Shown one piece after another: positions 39,601 to 49,564 of a DNA stretch of 64,000 bases (the first letter of the stretch is position 1; each line of letters opens with the position of its first letter). The translations under genes and the position numbers were made by a program. The stretch spans positions 6,708,501 through 6,772,500 of the forward strand of contig NC_091675.1 in NCBI RefSeq assembly GCF_042453785.1, written 5' to 3'. Under the pieces are notes generated by a model. It ran no database searches. It had not been told where the DNA came from and worked only from the letters and a program-made list of their open reading frames with translations. The stretch is from Malus domestica. Lineage: Eukaryota > Streptophyta > Magnoliopsida > Rosales > Rosaceae.

Positions 39601-42600
39601 AAATCACCGGAGCCGATTTTCTCTCATCTTTCCTACAATTTCGGCTACTCCTACTTTACCTCGGATATCCTCATTCCCAATCTTATCCTTTCTCGTGTGC
39701 CCACACATCCCACGAAGCATCCTCATCTCCGCTACACCCATTTTGTGTACGTGTTGATGCTTCACCGCCCAACATTCTGTGCCATACAACATCGCTGGCC
39801 TTATTGCCGTCCTATAAAATTTTCCCTTGAGCTTCAGTGGCCTACGACGGTCACACAACACGCCGGATGCATTCTTACACTTCATCCATCCAGCTCGTAT
39901 TCTATGGTTGAGATCTCCATCTAATTCTCCGTTCTCTTGCAAGATAGATCCTAGGTAGCGAAAACGGTCGCTTTTTGTGATCTTCGCTAGATTGCTCCGG
40001 TCATTAGTGTGGATAAGTATATAAATGGATAGAGATAGGAAAGCAAACACAAGATGTACGTGGTTCACCCAGATTGGCTACGTCCACGGAATAGAAGAGT
40101 TCTCATTAATTGTGAAGGGTTTACACAAGTACATAGGTTCAAGCTCTCCTTTAGTGAGTACAAGTGAATGATTTAGTACAAATGACATTAGGAAATATTG
40201 TGGGAGAATGATCTCGTAATCACGAAACTTCTAAGTATCGGAGTGTGGTGTCGTCTTGACTTGCCTTATCTGTCTCATAGGTAGATGTGGCATCTTCTCT
40301 GGAAGTACTCTTCCTCCATCCAGGGGTGGTATCTTTAACTGGTGGAGATGCACAAGGTAATGTATCAATTTCACTTGAAGCTTACTTGTAGTTTCAGGCT
40401 TGGTCAAGCGCGATACAAACCATGTAGTAGGAGTCCCCCAAGTCGCCGAGCTAGGGGGTCTGCTGAAAGAGGTGACAGACAAGGTAAGCAATCAGAGCTC
40501 CGACTGATTGTTCACCTTCTCCCCATCTTGCAGCAGCATGAAGGATAAAGAGAAGAAAAATGAGAAGAGATGATATGAGATACTTTTGCTTTTGAAGAAG
40601 TAACTTTCCACAGGCTTATTCTTGAACTGAGCTGGAGGGTTTTCTGGTTTCCTCCAGAGTATAAGGCCGACTGAAGAATTTGAGGGTCAAAACAAGTCCA
40701 TCAAATCTAGAGTACGTTCCACCCTGCTGATATGGGATACTTTTGCTTTTGACAGAGTAATGGATGTATCGGCACGTGTGCTGTTACGCTTGTCTCCACA
40801 TGCTTCCTTGTATCCTTCGCACTTGCCCTATCTGTTCCTCAAGCAGATGCGGAATCTTCCCTGGAAACATAAGATGTTGAAGATGAGTACTCGAGAGCAA
40901 TGCCAAGTAAGTAATCAGGTAAGGGGTTCCAGGCAGTCAGTTCCTGGCTGGAAGCTTGATTCCAACTGCTGACTGATTGCTCTCTTTCTCCTTGTCTTGC
41001 AGGTAAAAACAAGGCCAAAGGAAAAGACAGGGAAAAAGCATGATATGGGATACTCTTGCTTTTAACCCTGATGATATGAGATATTCTTGCTCTAGTATAG
41101 CTTGTTTGCAGAGGTATTATCGGGGGGAAAGAAAGCTGAATATTTCGAAAGGCTTCGTTGGGAGTGCCCTCTCAGATATGATGAAGGGTTGAGCATTTTT
41201 GCAGGTCTGCCTGTCCGTTGGGGATGGAGGTCGACATATATAGGAGTCTCCCTAACAACAAGTAGTAATGCTATTCCTTTACCCTGCTTGGTCATAGCAC
41301 GGTAGTGGGAGCTGCCAGTTTCACATGTTTTAACTCTGTCAGAGCACTTTGAAAAAATGGTCTGTGGTATCTGGCTCTCGAGATTCGGAAAACGATGCCT
41401 CTTCGATTTTTGAGAAAGCAATCATGTTGGGGGTCTGACTCTCGAAATTCGGAGAGCAGTGTCTCTTCAATTTTTGAGGAAGTAATCATGTTGGGAGTCT
41501 GGCTCTCGAGATTCGAAGGGCGGTGCCTCTTCGATTTTGGAGCAAGCAATCTTGTTGGGAGTGTTGTCTCGAATGTGAGTAAAGGTTGGACATGTTTGCT
41601 AGTCTACCTTGCCACGAAGCACAAAGGTTGACACACAGGGACTTTCCAATTATCCAGCAATGGTACTGTTCCTTTACCCTCTCTTCAATTTTGAGAAAGT
41701 AGTCATGTTGGGAGTCTGGCTCTCGAGATTCGGAGGACGGTGCCTCTTCGATTTTGGAGCAAGCAATCTTGTTGGGAGTGTTTTCTCGAATGTGAGTAAA
41801 GGTTGGGCATGTTTGCTAGTCTACCTTGCCACGAAGCACAGAGGTTGACACACAGGGACTTTCCAATTATCCAGCAGTGGTACTGTTCCTTTACCCTTGT
41901 GGGTAATAATATGGTAGCTAGACCTTCAAAATTTATGTGTCTAAACTTTGTTAGTGCTGTTTCTTTGCTATTCTTTTACCTTTCTTGGTCAGAGCGATGT
42001 AGTGGGAGCTGCAAGCTTCACGTGCTCAACTTTGGCAAAGTTATATGTGGTACCCATGAGCTATTGTTGCGTGTGGGAAGTGGGTGATTGAACAGTAAGA
42101 TTCATGTGCTTTCTACTTCACCAGAAGTCTTCGACAGAATGCCCATAATTTCTGCAAAGCTGAGTGTGCGTGTGACAGGTGCTGACAAGGCTAGAAAAGT
42201 AGGTGCCTCTTCGATTTCTGAGATTGGCCCTCGTGGTCTCTGAGCAGCCCAGCTTTTGAGAAAGCGAGCGCCTCTTCGATTGATTCGGAGAACGATGCCT
42301 CATCGATTTTTGAGAAAGCAATCATGCTGGGGGTCTGGCTCTCGAAGATTCGGGGAGCAGCGTCTCTTCGATTTTTGAGAAAGTAATCATGTTGGGAGTC
42401 TGGCTCTCGAGATTCGGAGGGCGGTGCCTCTTCGATTTTGGAGCAAGCAATCTTGTTGGGAGTGTTTTCTCGAATGTGAGTAAAGGTTGGGCATGTTTGC
42501 TAGTCTACCTTGCCACGAAGCTTCTCTTCGATTTTTAAGAAAGTAGTCATGTTGGGAGTCTGGCTCTCGAGATTCGGAGGACGATGCCTCTTCGATTTTG

Positions 42601-45600
42601 GAGCAAGCAATCTTATTGGGAGTGTTTTCTCGAATGTGAGTAAAGGTTGGGCATGTTTGCTAGTCTACCTTGCCACGAAGCACAGAGGTTGACACACAGG
42701 GACTTTCCAATTATCCAGCAGTGGTACTGTTCCTTTACCCTTGTGGGTAATAATATGGTAGCTAGACCTTCAAAATTTATGGGTTTAAACTTTGTTAGTG
42801 CTGTTTATTTGCTATTCTTTTACCCTTCTTGGTCAGAGTGATGTAGTGGGAGCTGCAAGCTTCACGTGCTCAACTTTGGCAGAGAACTTTGGCAAAGTTT
42901 TCTGTGGTACCCATGAGCTATTGTTGCGTGTGGCAAGTGGGTGATTGAACAGTAAGATTCATGTGTTTTCTACTTCCCCAGAAGTCTTCGATAGAATGCC
43001 CATAATTTCCGCAAAGCTGAGTGTGCGTGTGACAGGTGCTGACAAGGCTGGAAAAGTAGGTGCCTCTTCGATTTCTGAGATCGGCCCTCGTGGTCTCTGG
43101 GGAGCCCAGCTTTTGAGAAAGTGAGCGCCTCTTCGATTTCTGAGATCGGCCTTTGTGGTCTTTGAGCAGCCCAACTTTTGAGAAAGCAAACGCCTCTTCG
43201 ATTTCTGAGATCAACCCTCGTGATCTCTAAGCAGCCCAGCTTTTGAGAAAGCAAACGCCTCTTCGATTTCTGAGCAGGCGCCTCTTCGATTTCTGAAGCT
43301 CCGTCGAGTGCAGATTTTTATAGGGGCTGGCATTAAGTTCCAAAGCACACTTGAATCTCCACCAGTAGAAGCTTCATTCTTGCACTTCTAAGATCTTGAT
43401 TTGTCCGACCTCTTCTCTCTTCAACACCTTTGAAAATGTCTGGCCCCTCCGACCGTCGTTTTGACTTGAACCTTGTTGAAGAGGCAGCCCCGCCTTCTCC
43501 AGACAACATATGGCGTCCATCCTTCGTCTCCCCCACTGGTCCTCTTACCGTTGGGGATTCCGTGATGAAGAATGATATGACCGCTGCGGTGGTGGCCAGG
43601 AACCTTCTCACTCCCAAAGATAACAGACTACTTTCCAAACGGTCTGATGAGTTAGCTGTTAAGGATTCGCTGGCTCTCAGTGTTCAGTGTGCAGGTTCTG
43701 TGTCTAATATGGCCCAACGCCTATTTGCTCGAACCCGCCAAGTTGAATCATTGGCGGCTGAAGTGATGAGTCTCAAACAGGAGATTAGAGGGCTCAAGCA
43801 TGAGAATAAACAGTTGCACCGGCTCGCACATGACTATGCTACAAACATGAAGAGGAAGCTTGACCAGATGAAGGAAACTGATGGTCAGGTTTTACTTGAT
43901 CATCAGAGATTTGTGGGTTTGTTCCAAAGGCATTTATTGCCTTCGTCTTCTGGGGCTGTACCGCGTAATGAAGCTCCAAATGATCAACCTCTGATGCCTC
44001 CTCCTTCTAGGGTTCTGTCCAGTACTGAGGCTCCAAATGATCCCCCTCCGGTGCCTTCTCTTTCTGAGGCTCTACCGACTGCTGAGACTTCTCCTAAGCA
44101 ACCTTTGTGAAGGCTCCCTCTTGTGTGTTTATTTTGACTCATGTATATGTACATATTTGTAGCTTATCGGGGATATCAATAAATAAGCTTTCCTTCATTT
44201 CAACGTATTGTGTTAAATACACCAAAGCCTTATTCGCTAAGTTCTTTGAATTTTCTTTTGTTGAAGCTTGTATGTTGAAGCTTTCTGAGTGGAGCATGTA
44301 GGTTGGGGTAGTGTTCCCTTAATTTTCCGAGTGAGGAAAACTTCTCGGTTGGAGACTTGAAAAATCCAAGTCACTGGGTGGGATCGGCTATATGAATCTT
44401 AGAACGCCATTGTGCTCGATCATGTGTCATGTCCTTCGTTAGATCCAAGTACTCTAAGTCTTTTCTTAGAGTCTCTTCCAAAGTTTTCCTAGGTCTTCCT
44501 CTACCCCTTCGGCCCTGAACCTCTGTCCCATAGTCGCATCTTCTAATCGGAACGTCAGTAGGCCTTCTTTGCACATGTCCAAACCACCGTAACCGATTTT
44601 CTCTCATCTTTCCTTCAATTTCGGCTACTCCTACTTTACCCCGGATATCCTCATTCCTAATCTTATCCTTTCTCGTGTGCCCACACATCCAACGAAGCAT
44701 CCTCATCTCCGCTACACCCATTTTGTGTACGTGCTGATGTTTCACCGCCCAACATTCTGTGCCATACAGCATCGCCGGCCTTATTGCCGTCCTATAAAAT
44801 TTTCCCTTGAGCTTCAGTGGCATACGGCGGTCACATAACACACCGGATGCACTCTTCCACTTCATCCATCCAGCTTGTATTCTATGGTTGAGATCTCCAT
44901 CTAATTCTCCGTTCTTTTGCAAGATAGATCCTAGGTAACGAAAACGGTCGCTCTTTGGTATTTCTTGATCTCCGATCCTCACCCCTAACTCGTTTTGGCC
45001 TCCATTTGCACTGAACTTGCACTCCATATATTCTGTCTTTGATCGGCTTAGGCGAAGACCTTTAGATTCCAACACTTCTCTCCAAAGGTTAAGCTTTGCA
45101 TTTACCCCTTCCTGAGTTTCATCTATCAACACTATATCGTCTGCGAAAAGCATACACCAAGGAATATCATCTTGAATATGTCCTGTTAACTCATCCATTA
45201 CCAACGCAAAAAGGTAAGGACTTAAGGATGAGCCTTGATGTAATCCTACAGTTATGGGAAAGCTTTCGGTTTGTCCTTCATGAGTTCTTACGGCAGTCTT
45301 TGCTCCTTCATACATATCCTTTATAGCTTGGATATATGCTACTCGTACTCCTTTCTTCTCTAAAATCCTCCAAAGAATGTCTCTTGGGACCCTATCATAC
45401 GCTTTTTCCAAATCTATAAAGACCATGTGTAAATCCTTTTTCCCATCTCTATATCTTTCCATCAATCTTCGTAAGAGATAGATTGCCTCCATGGTTGAGC
45501 GCCCTGGCATGAACCCGAATTGGTTGTCCGAAACCCGTGTCTCTTGCCTCAATCTATGCTCAATGACTCTCTCCCAGAGCTTCATTGTATGACTCATTAG

Positions 45601-47226
45601 CTTAATACCCCTATAGTTCATGCAATTTTGTACGTCGCCCTTATTCTTGTAGATAGGCACCAAAGTGCTCGTTCGCCACTCATTTGGCATCTTCTTCGTT
45701 TTCAAAATCCTATTGAAAAGGTCAGTGAGCCATGTTATACCTGTCTCTCCCAAAAGTTTCCACACTTCAAACAATCATTTTAATTTCTCAACCAAGTAGA
45801 ATTATAGCATAAAATAGAATCGAATTCGTAGACAGTAAATCCAGAGTTTCAAAAGAAAATAAATAAAACTAGTGATGAAGTAAAATATGTCATAACAATA
45901 GTATCCACCATAAAACTTCAAAAGGACATCATACACCGGAAATATGGAAAATGCCAGACGATAGGATCGTTGTTCCAACTCTCTGGCAAATAGCGTGCAA
46001 TAGCAGGTAACAGTGTTGCTCTGTACACAGACAGGAGGTCAAAATTTTTAACAATAATATAGCAGTTGAAAATAAACTATAAATAAAGGACTTACGAAAG
46101 AGCGATGATCCCAAGAACAAAGAAATAGCACGTCAAGACAGCATTAACCAAGTCTTTGGATAAGAACTTAAAAAGTAAAAATAGTGATAACAGCATTGCA
46201 CTCCCGACAAACGGGAAACGCATGGCATGTTCATTGGACATCGTCTCCTGCATGATTGAAATAGCACATTTATAAAATTCAAGGCAGGGCAGTGAAGACT
46301 CGAACAGATGCATCAGAAACAAATAGACAGCTGAACTTACTGAAGGTGGAGTTGGCTTCACAGACCGGTAGCAACCCACGAAAACTGTGAGACATGCAGT
46401 CAAAACTACATTTAGGTTTGGATCTACCTTTACAACAAGTGGTGCTAACGTTAAACCTGCAGACAAAAGTAACTTAGTCATTTAATTTCCAAGTGATGAC
46501 CATTCCACACACCTCAACAATGGCATCTAAAAATTACAGAATATATATTGCAAATTTTACTAGATAACTAAATGCAATGCACTTATAACACTGGGAATGG
46601 GCATAAAAACAGACAGGCACGCAATCTCTCATACTTTTCCCAAATTGGCTAGTCAAACAAGAACAGCGAGAGTGTACCAAGAAATTTCTCATCACCATTT
46701 CATTTCAAATACTTATAGCAACAAAAAAACATACAGAACGAAATCTGGCATTGGATGTTAACTTTGTTAGCCTACTTTTCTCAACCACCAAGCATATCCT
46801 AAAACACATCGATCTTAAATGAAATCTACACATGGTTCTGTCATTCCCTAATTCATGTCCATCCTATCAGCAAGGCTATAAATATACTCTAGTTCTTCAA
46901 GATCACTAAATGCTCCTCAAATTTGATTCTTTTTAATCAAAATAAATAAATAAAATATAATTTGATGCTTTTCAAAACTACAGTGCCATTTCCCTCACTG
47001 TAAGACTCATCAAGATTAGAAATTTATGTAATTATACTCCCCCACCAGCTCCATAGCCCAATGAACAACTCAATCCCAAACTTTTTTTCCCTATTTATAA
47101 AGCAACATTTTCCAATGCCCACAAAAAAATCCCAGTAAATTACAATTGGTAAAACAAATTTAAATTACTGCTTATGGAGAGCAAACCTGCTAAGGCGATA
47201 TTGGCAATACGCTCAACGTTCTTCAT
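36685..47226 (-). CDS. SPP: signal peptide peptidase (intramembrane aspartyl protease)
   Basis: Eleven exons (5' to 3'): 47226-47187, 46456-46341, 46247-46096, 46020-45935, 39173-39046, 38839-38789, 38495-38409, 38298-38229, 37601-37465, 37247-37170, 36765-36685; 341 aa, close to AtSPP (344). It cleaves signal-peptide remnants and other type II segments in the ER membrane. The catalytic aspartates sit in LFVYDIFW (D198) and [10 protein letters not shown] (D239), and the PAL motif is at 290-292 (QAAQPALLY). Other landmarks are [56 protein letters not shown] and [12 protein letters not shown]. The C-terminus is KKVE, a KKxx ER-retrieval signal. Exon 4 was ended at CCGGT|GTATG to keep phase (reading YFRSVEIEF). 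Intron 4 is about 6.8 kb because of inserted repeats; the other introns are ordinary. Confidence 0.96.
39370..39975 (-). mobile_element. RTE-type LINE, 3' part (in SPP intron 4)
   Basis: Reading on the minus strand gives the C-terminal region of a non-LTR reverse transcriptase protein ([48 protein letters not shown], ending RIHIADPT). It is followed by the 3' UTR end CCCCACTTAGTGGGAAAAGG and a (TTG)n tail, seen as CAACAACAACAACAACA on the plus strand. The sequence ACACTTCAAACAA just outside the tail (39357-39369) recurs at 45762-45774 beyond the 5' end of the second LINE part. This suggests a single LINE target duplication around the whole block. Similarity to LINE stops near 39975. Confidence 0.85.
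41350..43300 (+). repeat. nested tandem-repeat array
   Basis: Three levels of repetition. (a) Units of roughly 60-75 bp containing GTCTGGCTCTCGAGATTCGG and GGTGCCTCTTCGATTTTGGA recur at about 41370-41560, 41705-41780, 42320-42450 and 42555-42610. (b) A block of about 600 bp (41690-42290) containing GACACACAGGGACTTTCCAA is repeated at about 42540-43120. (c) A 62-68-bp unit with GCCTCTTCGATTTCTGAGAT and AGCCCAGCTTTTGAGAAAGC repeats about four times between 43060 and 43290. Spacing is irregular and units differ, so this is not a CRISPR. Confidence 0.8.
43436..44110 (+). CDS. repeat-embedded coiled-coil protein, function unknown
   Basis: A 224-aa intact frame starting [20 protein letters not shown]. 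Residues about 95-165 are strongly helical with heptad-like spacing ([40 protein letters not shown]), so a parallel coiled coil is likely. The C-terminal 50 residues are a Pro-rich triplicate ([38 protein letters not shown]). Near the N-terminus FDLNL resembles the EAR repressor motif (DLNxxP / LxLxL), which is suggestive only. No membrane span, signal peptide or catalytic motif is seen. It lies in a repeat block inside an intron and on the opposite strand to SPP. I recall closely similar proteins scattered in Rosaceae genomes, which fits a transposon passenger gene. No intron is needed. Codon use looks gene-like. Confidence 0.6.
   Translation: MSGPSDRRFDLNLVEEAAPPSPDNIWRPSFVSPTGPLTVGDSVMKNDMTAAVVARNLLTPKDNRLLSKRSDELAVKDSLALSVQCAGSVSNMAQRLFARTRQVESLAAEVMSLKQEIRGLKHENKQLHRLAHDYATNMKRKLDQMKETDGQVLLDHQRFVGLFQRHLLPSSSGAVPRNEAPNDQPLMPPPSRVLSSTEAPNDPPPVPSLSEALPTAETSPKQPL
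44371..45761 (-). mobile_element. RTE-type LINE, reverse transcriptase part (5'-truncated)
   Basis: An open minus-strand frame (stop near 44371, running to the 5' end) encodes most of the reverse transcriptase. It includes [80 protein letters not shown] and the active site [13 protein letters not shown] (FADD in place of YADD). The C-terminal [12 protein letters not shown] region completes it. The endonuclease domain is absent because the copy is 5'-truncated. The segment 44371-44955 matches 39391-39975 without gaps at constant offset 4980, with roughly 36 mismatches over 570 bp counted by eye (about 6%). The frame is open over 467 codons, so this copy is fairly young. Confidence 0.88.
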
Positions 47227-48070
47227 CGTTAATGTAATCACTCGAAAAGAAACCGCTTCGAACAACAATTCCGATCAAATCGAACTGAATTGGGCCTCCT
47301 CCTCAAAACCCTAGAAATGAGATCCAATTACAGAATATAAACCAATCGAATTTCCCCCAAATCACAATCTCAATTTCAACAAAAGATACACAATTTTGAA
47401 AACTGACGAAATTACCGCTCTTGTAAGAGAGGGAATTGACTGTACCAGTGGGCCGCGATGCAGAAGATTTTCAAACGGTCTCCTTCCGTACGGATCGGAG
47501 AGAAGAGATTTTGAGAAAATTTGCAGAGTTAGGGTTTTACCTGAGAAAGAGAATGCGGGGGATTTGGGGGTTAAAGTTAGAATTCAGAACCACAAAGAGA
47601 CGGGGCTGTTAGGTGGCTTTCGGTGACAGCCAATAAGGAAACAGATTTCGTGGAAACTAAAACTGTCAAATGGTCAAAGGTGGACTTTTGTTACGTGGCG
47701 GGAGGTGATTCGCGGTTGTTTAATTACGTATCTGCAATGTGGATACGTTTTATCAGTCATAAATTTGATGACCTATTTCGATACTTTATAAGCGAGCCAC
47801 GTAGGTTGGCGTCTAGGGTCCAATCATATTTCGCCATGTCGGATTTCGAACCTCAAAATATCTCCTTTTTAAAGATTTTACCGCTGCTGTCAAAACTTTT
47901 CCGTTTCTCTTTTTGGTGAAAATTATATTATAGTATATTCCAATGTAGCCCTAGAAATTTTATAGATTGGCACTATTGCCCTTCTCTTGTATCACCTCAC
48001 CCTTTTTTCACACTTCAGTCTTTTTTTTTTCTTTTTTTGGCTCAAAATATTCTCACTTGACTAAACACTA

Positions 48071-48482
48071 GGTGTATTCAATTGAAAATTTGAGATATTT
48101 TAATAAATTTATATATCTATGGAGTTTAATTTATTTATAGAGATTTCATGAAATTTTTTTATTCAATTCCCTTGAAATCTCAAGAGGAGAGGTGAGATTT
48201 GTGAATGCTTAAATTGCACTACGAAATCTCTCAAATTCCCTCAAATTCCTCAACTTTTAAAAATTCTTTAAAATAAACTACTAATTGAATACACCTTGAT
48301 TGTTATAAACTTCTTCGAAATCCTAATTGAATACATCTAGATTTTTAAGAATTTTAATAAACTATTTTAAAATTTTGATTGAATACATGTTGAATTTCAG
48401 ATAATCACTTAAAATCCTGATTGAATACCCCTAAATTCATTAAAATAATTAAATTCCCTCAAATTCTCAATTGAATACGTCC
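48071..48482. mobile_element. MITE with GGTGTATTCAATTG ends
   Basis: The left end GGTGTATTCAATTGAAAATT and the right end, reverse-complemented, GGACGTATTCAATTGAGAAT pair as a terminal inverted repeat of over 20 bp. TTGAATAC/GTATTCAA motifs also recur inside (about 48286, 48320, 48378, 48420). 412 bp, no coding frame. Confidence 0.7.
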
Positions 48483-49208
48483 TCAGTCAAATAAAAAAAT
48501 TTCAACAGCCATTTAGTACTACAATCTAGTGACATTCATTTTCACTTGTAAGTGAGAGATTTTATGTTTGATTATCGCCAAAGGCAAATTTGAACCACAT
48601 TATTACTAGCCTATTATGAGACTAAACCCACCCCCTCTCTTTTAGTGTAAATAATATTGATGGTTTGAAAAAAAAAAATTAAAAATTAAAACAAATTTAA
48701 CAACAAAAAAAAAGGATTAAAAGTTATCTTTAACGAATTTCAAACTATTAGTAGTGAAGGTGTGGTACGGTAATCGTGTCATTTACCAGTATGTGAATTG
48801 TTCTATGAAATAAAATAAGTTCATGAGAAATTTTATATTACGGGAAAGGCATTATTGCATATACGTTATTTAACTAGCTAAGCTATGGTATGTTTGTCGA
48901 ACAAGCACAAAGTGTCACAACATTTTAGTGTGACCACTACGGATTTTGGGTATTCAACATTGGTGCATGTTGATCACATAAAAGTTATTGCCCTAACTGG
49001 TACTATTGATCAAACTTAAATGTTAAGACACTTATGTTCTGGACCGCACTATTACAATAATAGTGTAGTTTACACAAGGTCAGACTATCATATTACTCAT
49101 ACTCAACAATATAAATTTTTTGTAAGATATAATCGTTGATTTTTAAAACCACTAAATAGTACTAGTACAAAAGCAAAAGGAAAAACTTAAGAATGGAATG
49201 AAAAAACC

Positions 49209-49409
49209 ACAAGCTAGTGGCTTAGTAGTAAATGACGGATTGCGAAGCTTCCTTCAAACTAAAAATTGGAGGTCTCGGGTTTCAAACCCGCTACTGGTGT
49301 GGAAGCAAGACTTGTGGCCATGAGAGGCTAAAATGCATCTGTGAGTCTTTTTGACCTTTGAAAATGATGAATAACCGTGACTTAATACCAGTTGTCTATT
49401 TTTAAGGGA
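49209..49409 (+). mobile_element. tRNA-derived SINE
   Basis: A-box-like TGGCTTAGTAG at about 49218 and B-box-like GGTTTCAAACCC at about 49278. The body GCTACTGGTGTGGAAGCAAG and GTGAGTCTTTTTGACC is shared with the minus-strand copy at 17387-17652. It ends near an A-rich tract at 49408. Target duplication unclear. Confidence 0.65.
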
Positions 49410-49564
49410 AAAAAAAAGTAACGCAGAGGGGCAAAATTGACATTTACTAACAACAGGAGAGAAAAGGGACGGGAGAAAAGGGACGTACAAAGGAATCTCC
49501 CTTTCCCGGACTATCTGGAATCCCTTAACGCTCTAAACCCAGCAACCTCCACAGCGGAGGCAGA

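Larger units (their letters stand above)
39976..44370 (+). mobile_element. nested repeat block of unresolved class carrying a coding frame
   Basis: About 4.4 kb between the two LINE parts. The left part contains a segment around GTACGTGGTTCACCCAGATT. The middle (41350-43300) is an array of short and long tandem repeats. The right part has an intact reading frame (43436-44110) followed by AATAAATAAG. I found no long terminal repeats, reverse transcriptase or transposase, and no clean target duplication. It looks like a non-autonomous element multiplied in this plant lineage; its superfamily is open. Confidence 0.55.
47227..49564. other. intergenic between divergent SPP and rhomboid genes
   Basis: The first 350 bp or so are the SPP 5' UTR and promoter. 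A MITE (48071-48482) and a SINE (about 49209-49409) follow. Otherwise AT-rich, with no gene seen. Confidence 0.6.

Noticed and set aside
42918-43254. Minus-strand frames rich in SEIEEA repeats
   Set aside because: Produced by the tandem array read backwards; repeat phase is open in several frames at once.
41350-43300. Repeats with spacers that might suggest a CRISPR array
   Set aside because: Plant nuclear DNA, units of unequal length and sequence, no constant short repeat with unique spacers; ordinary nested tandem repeats.
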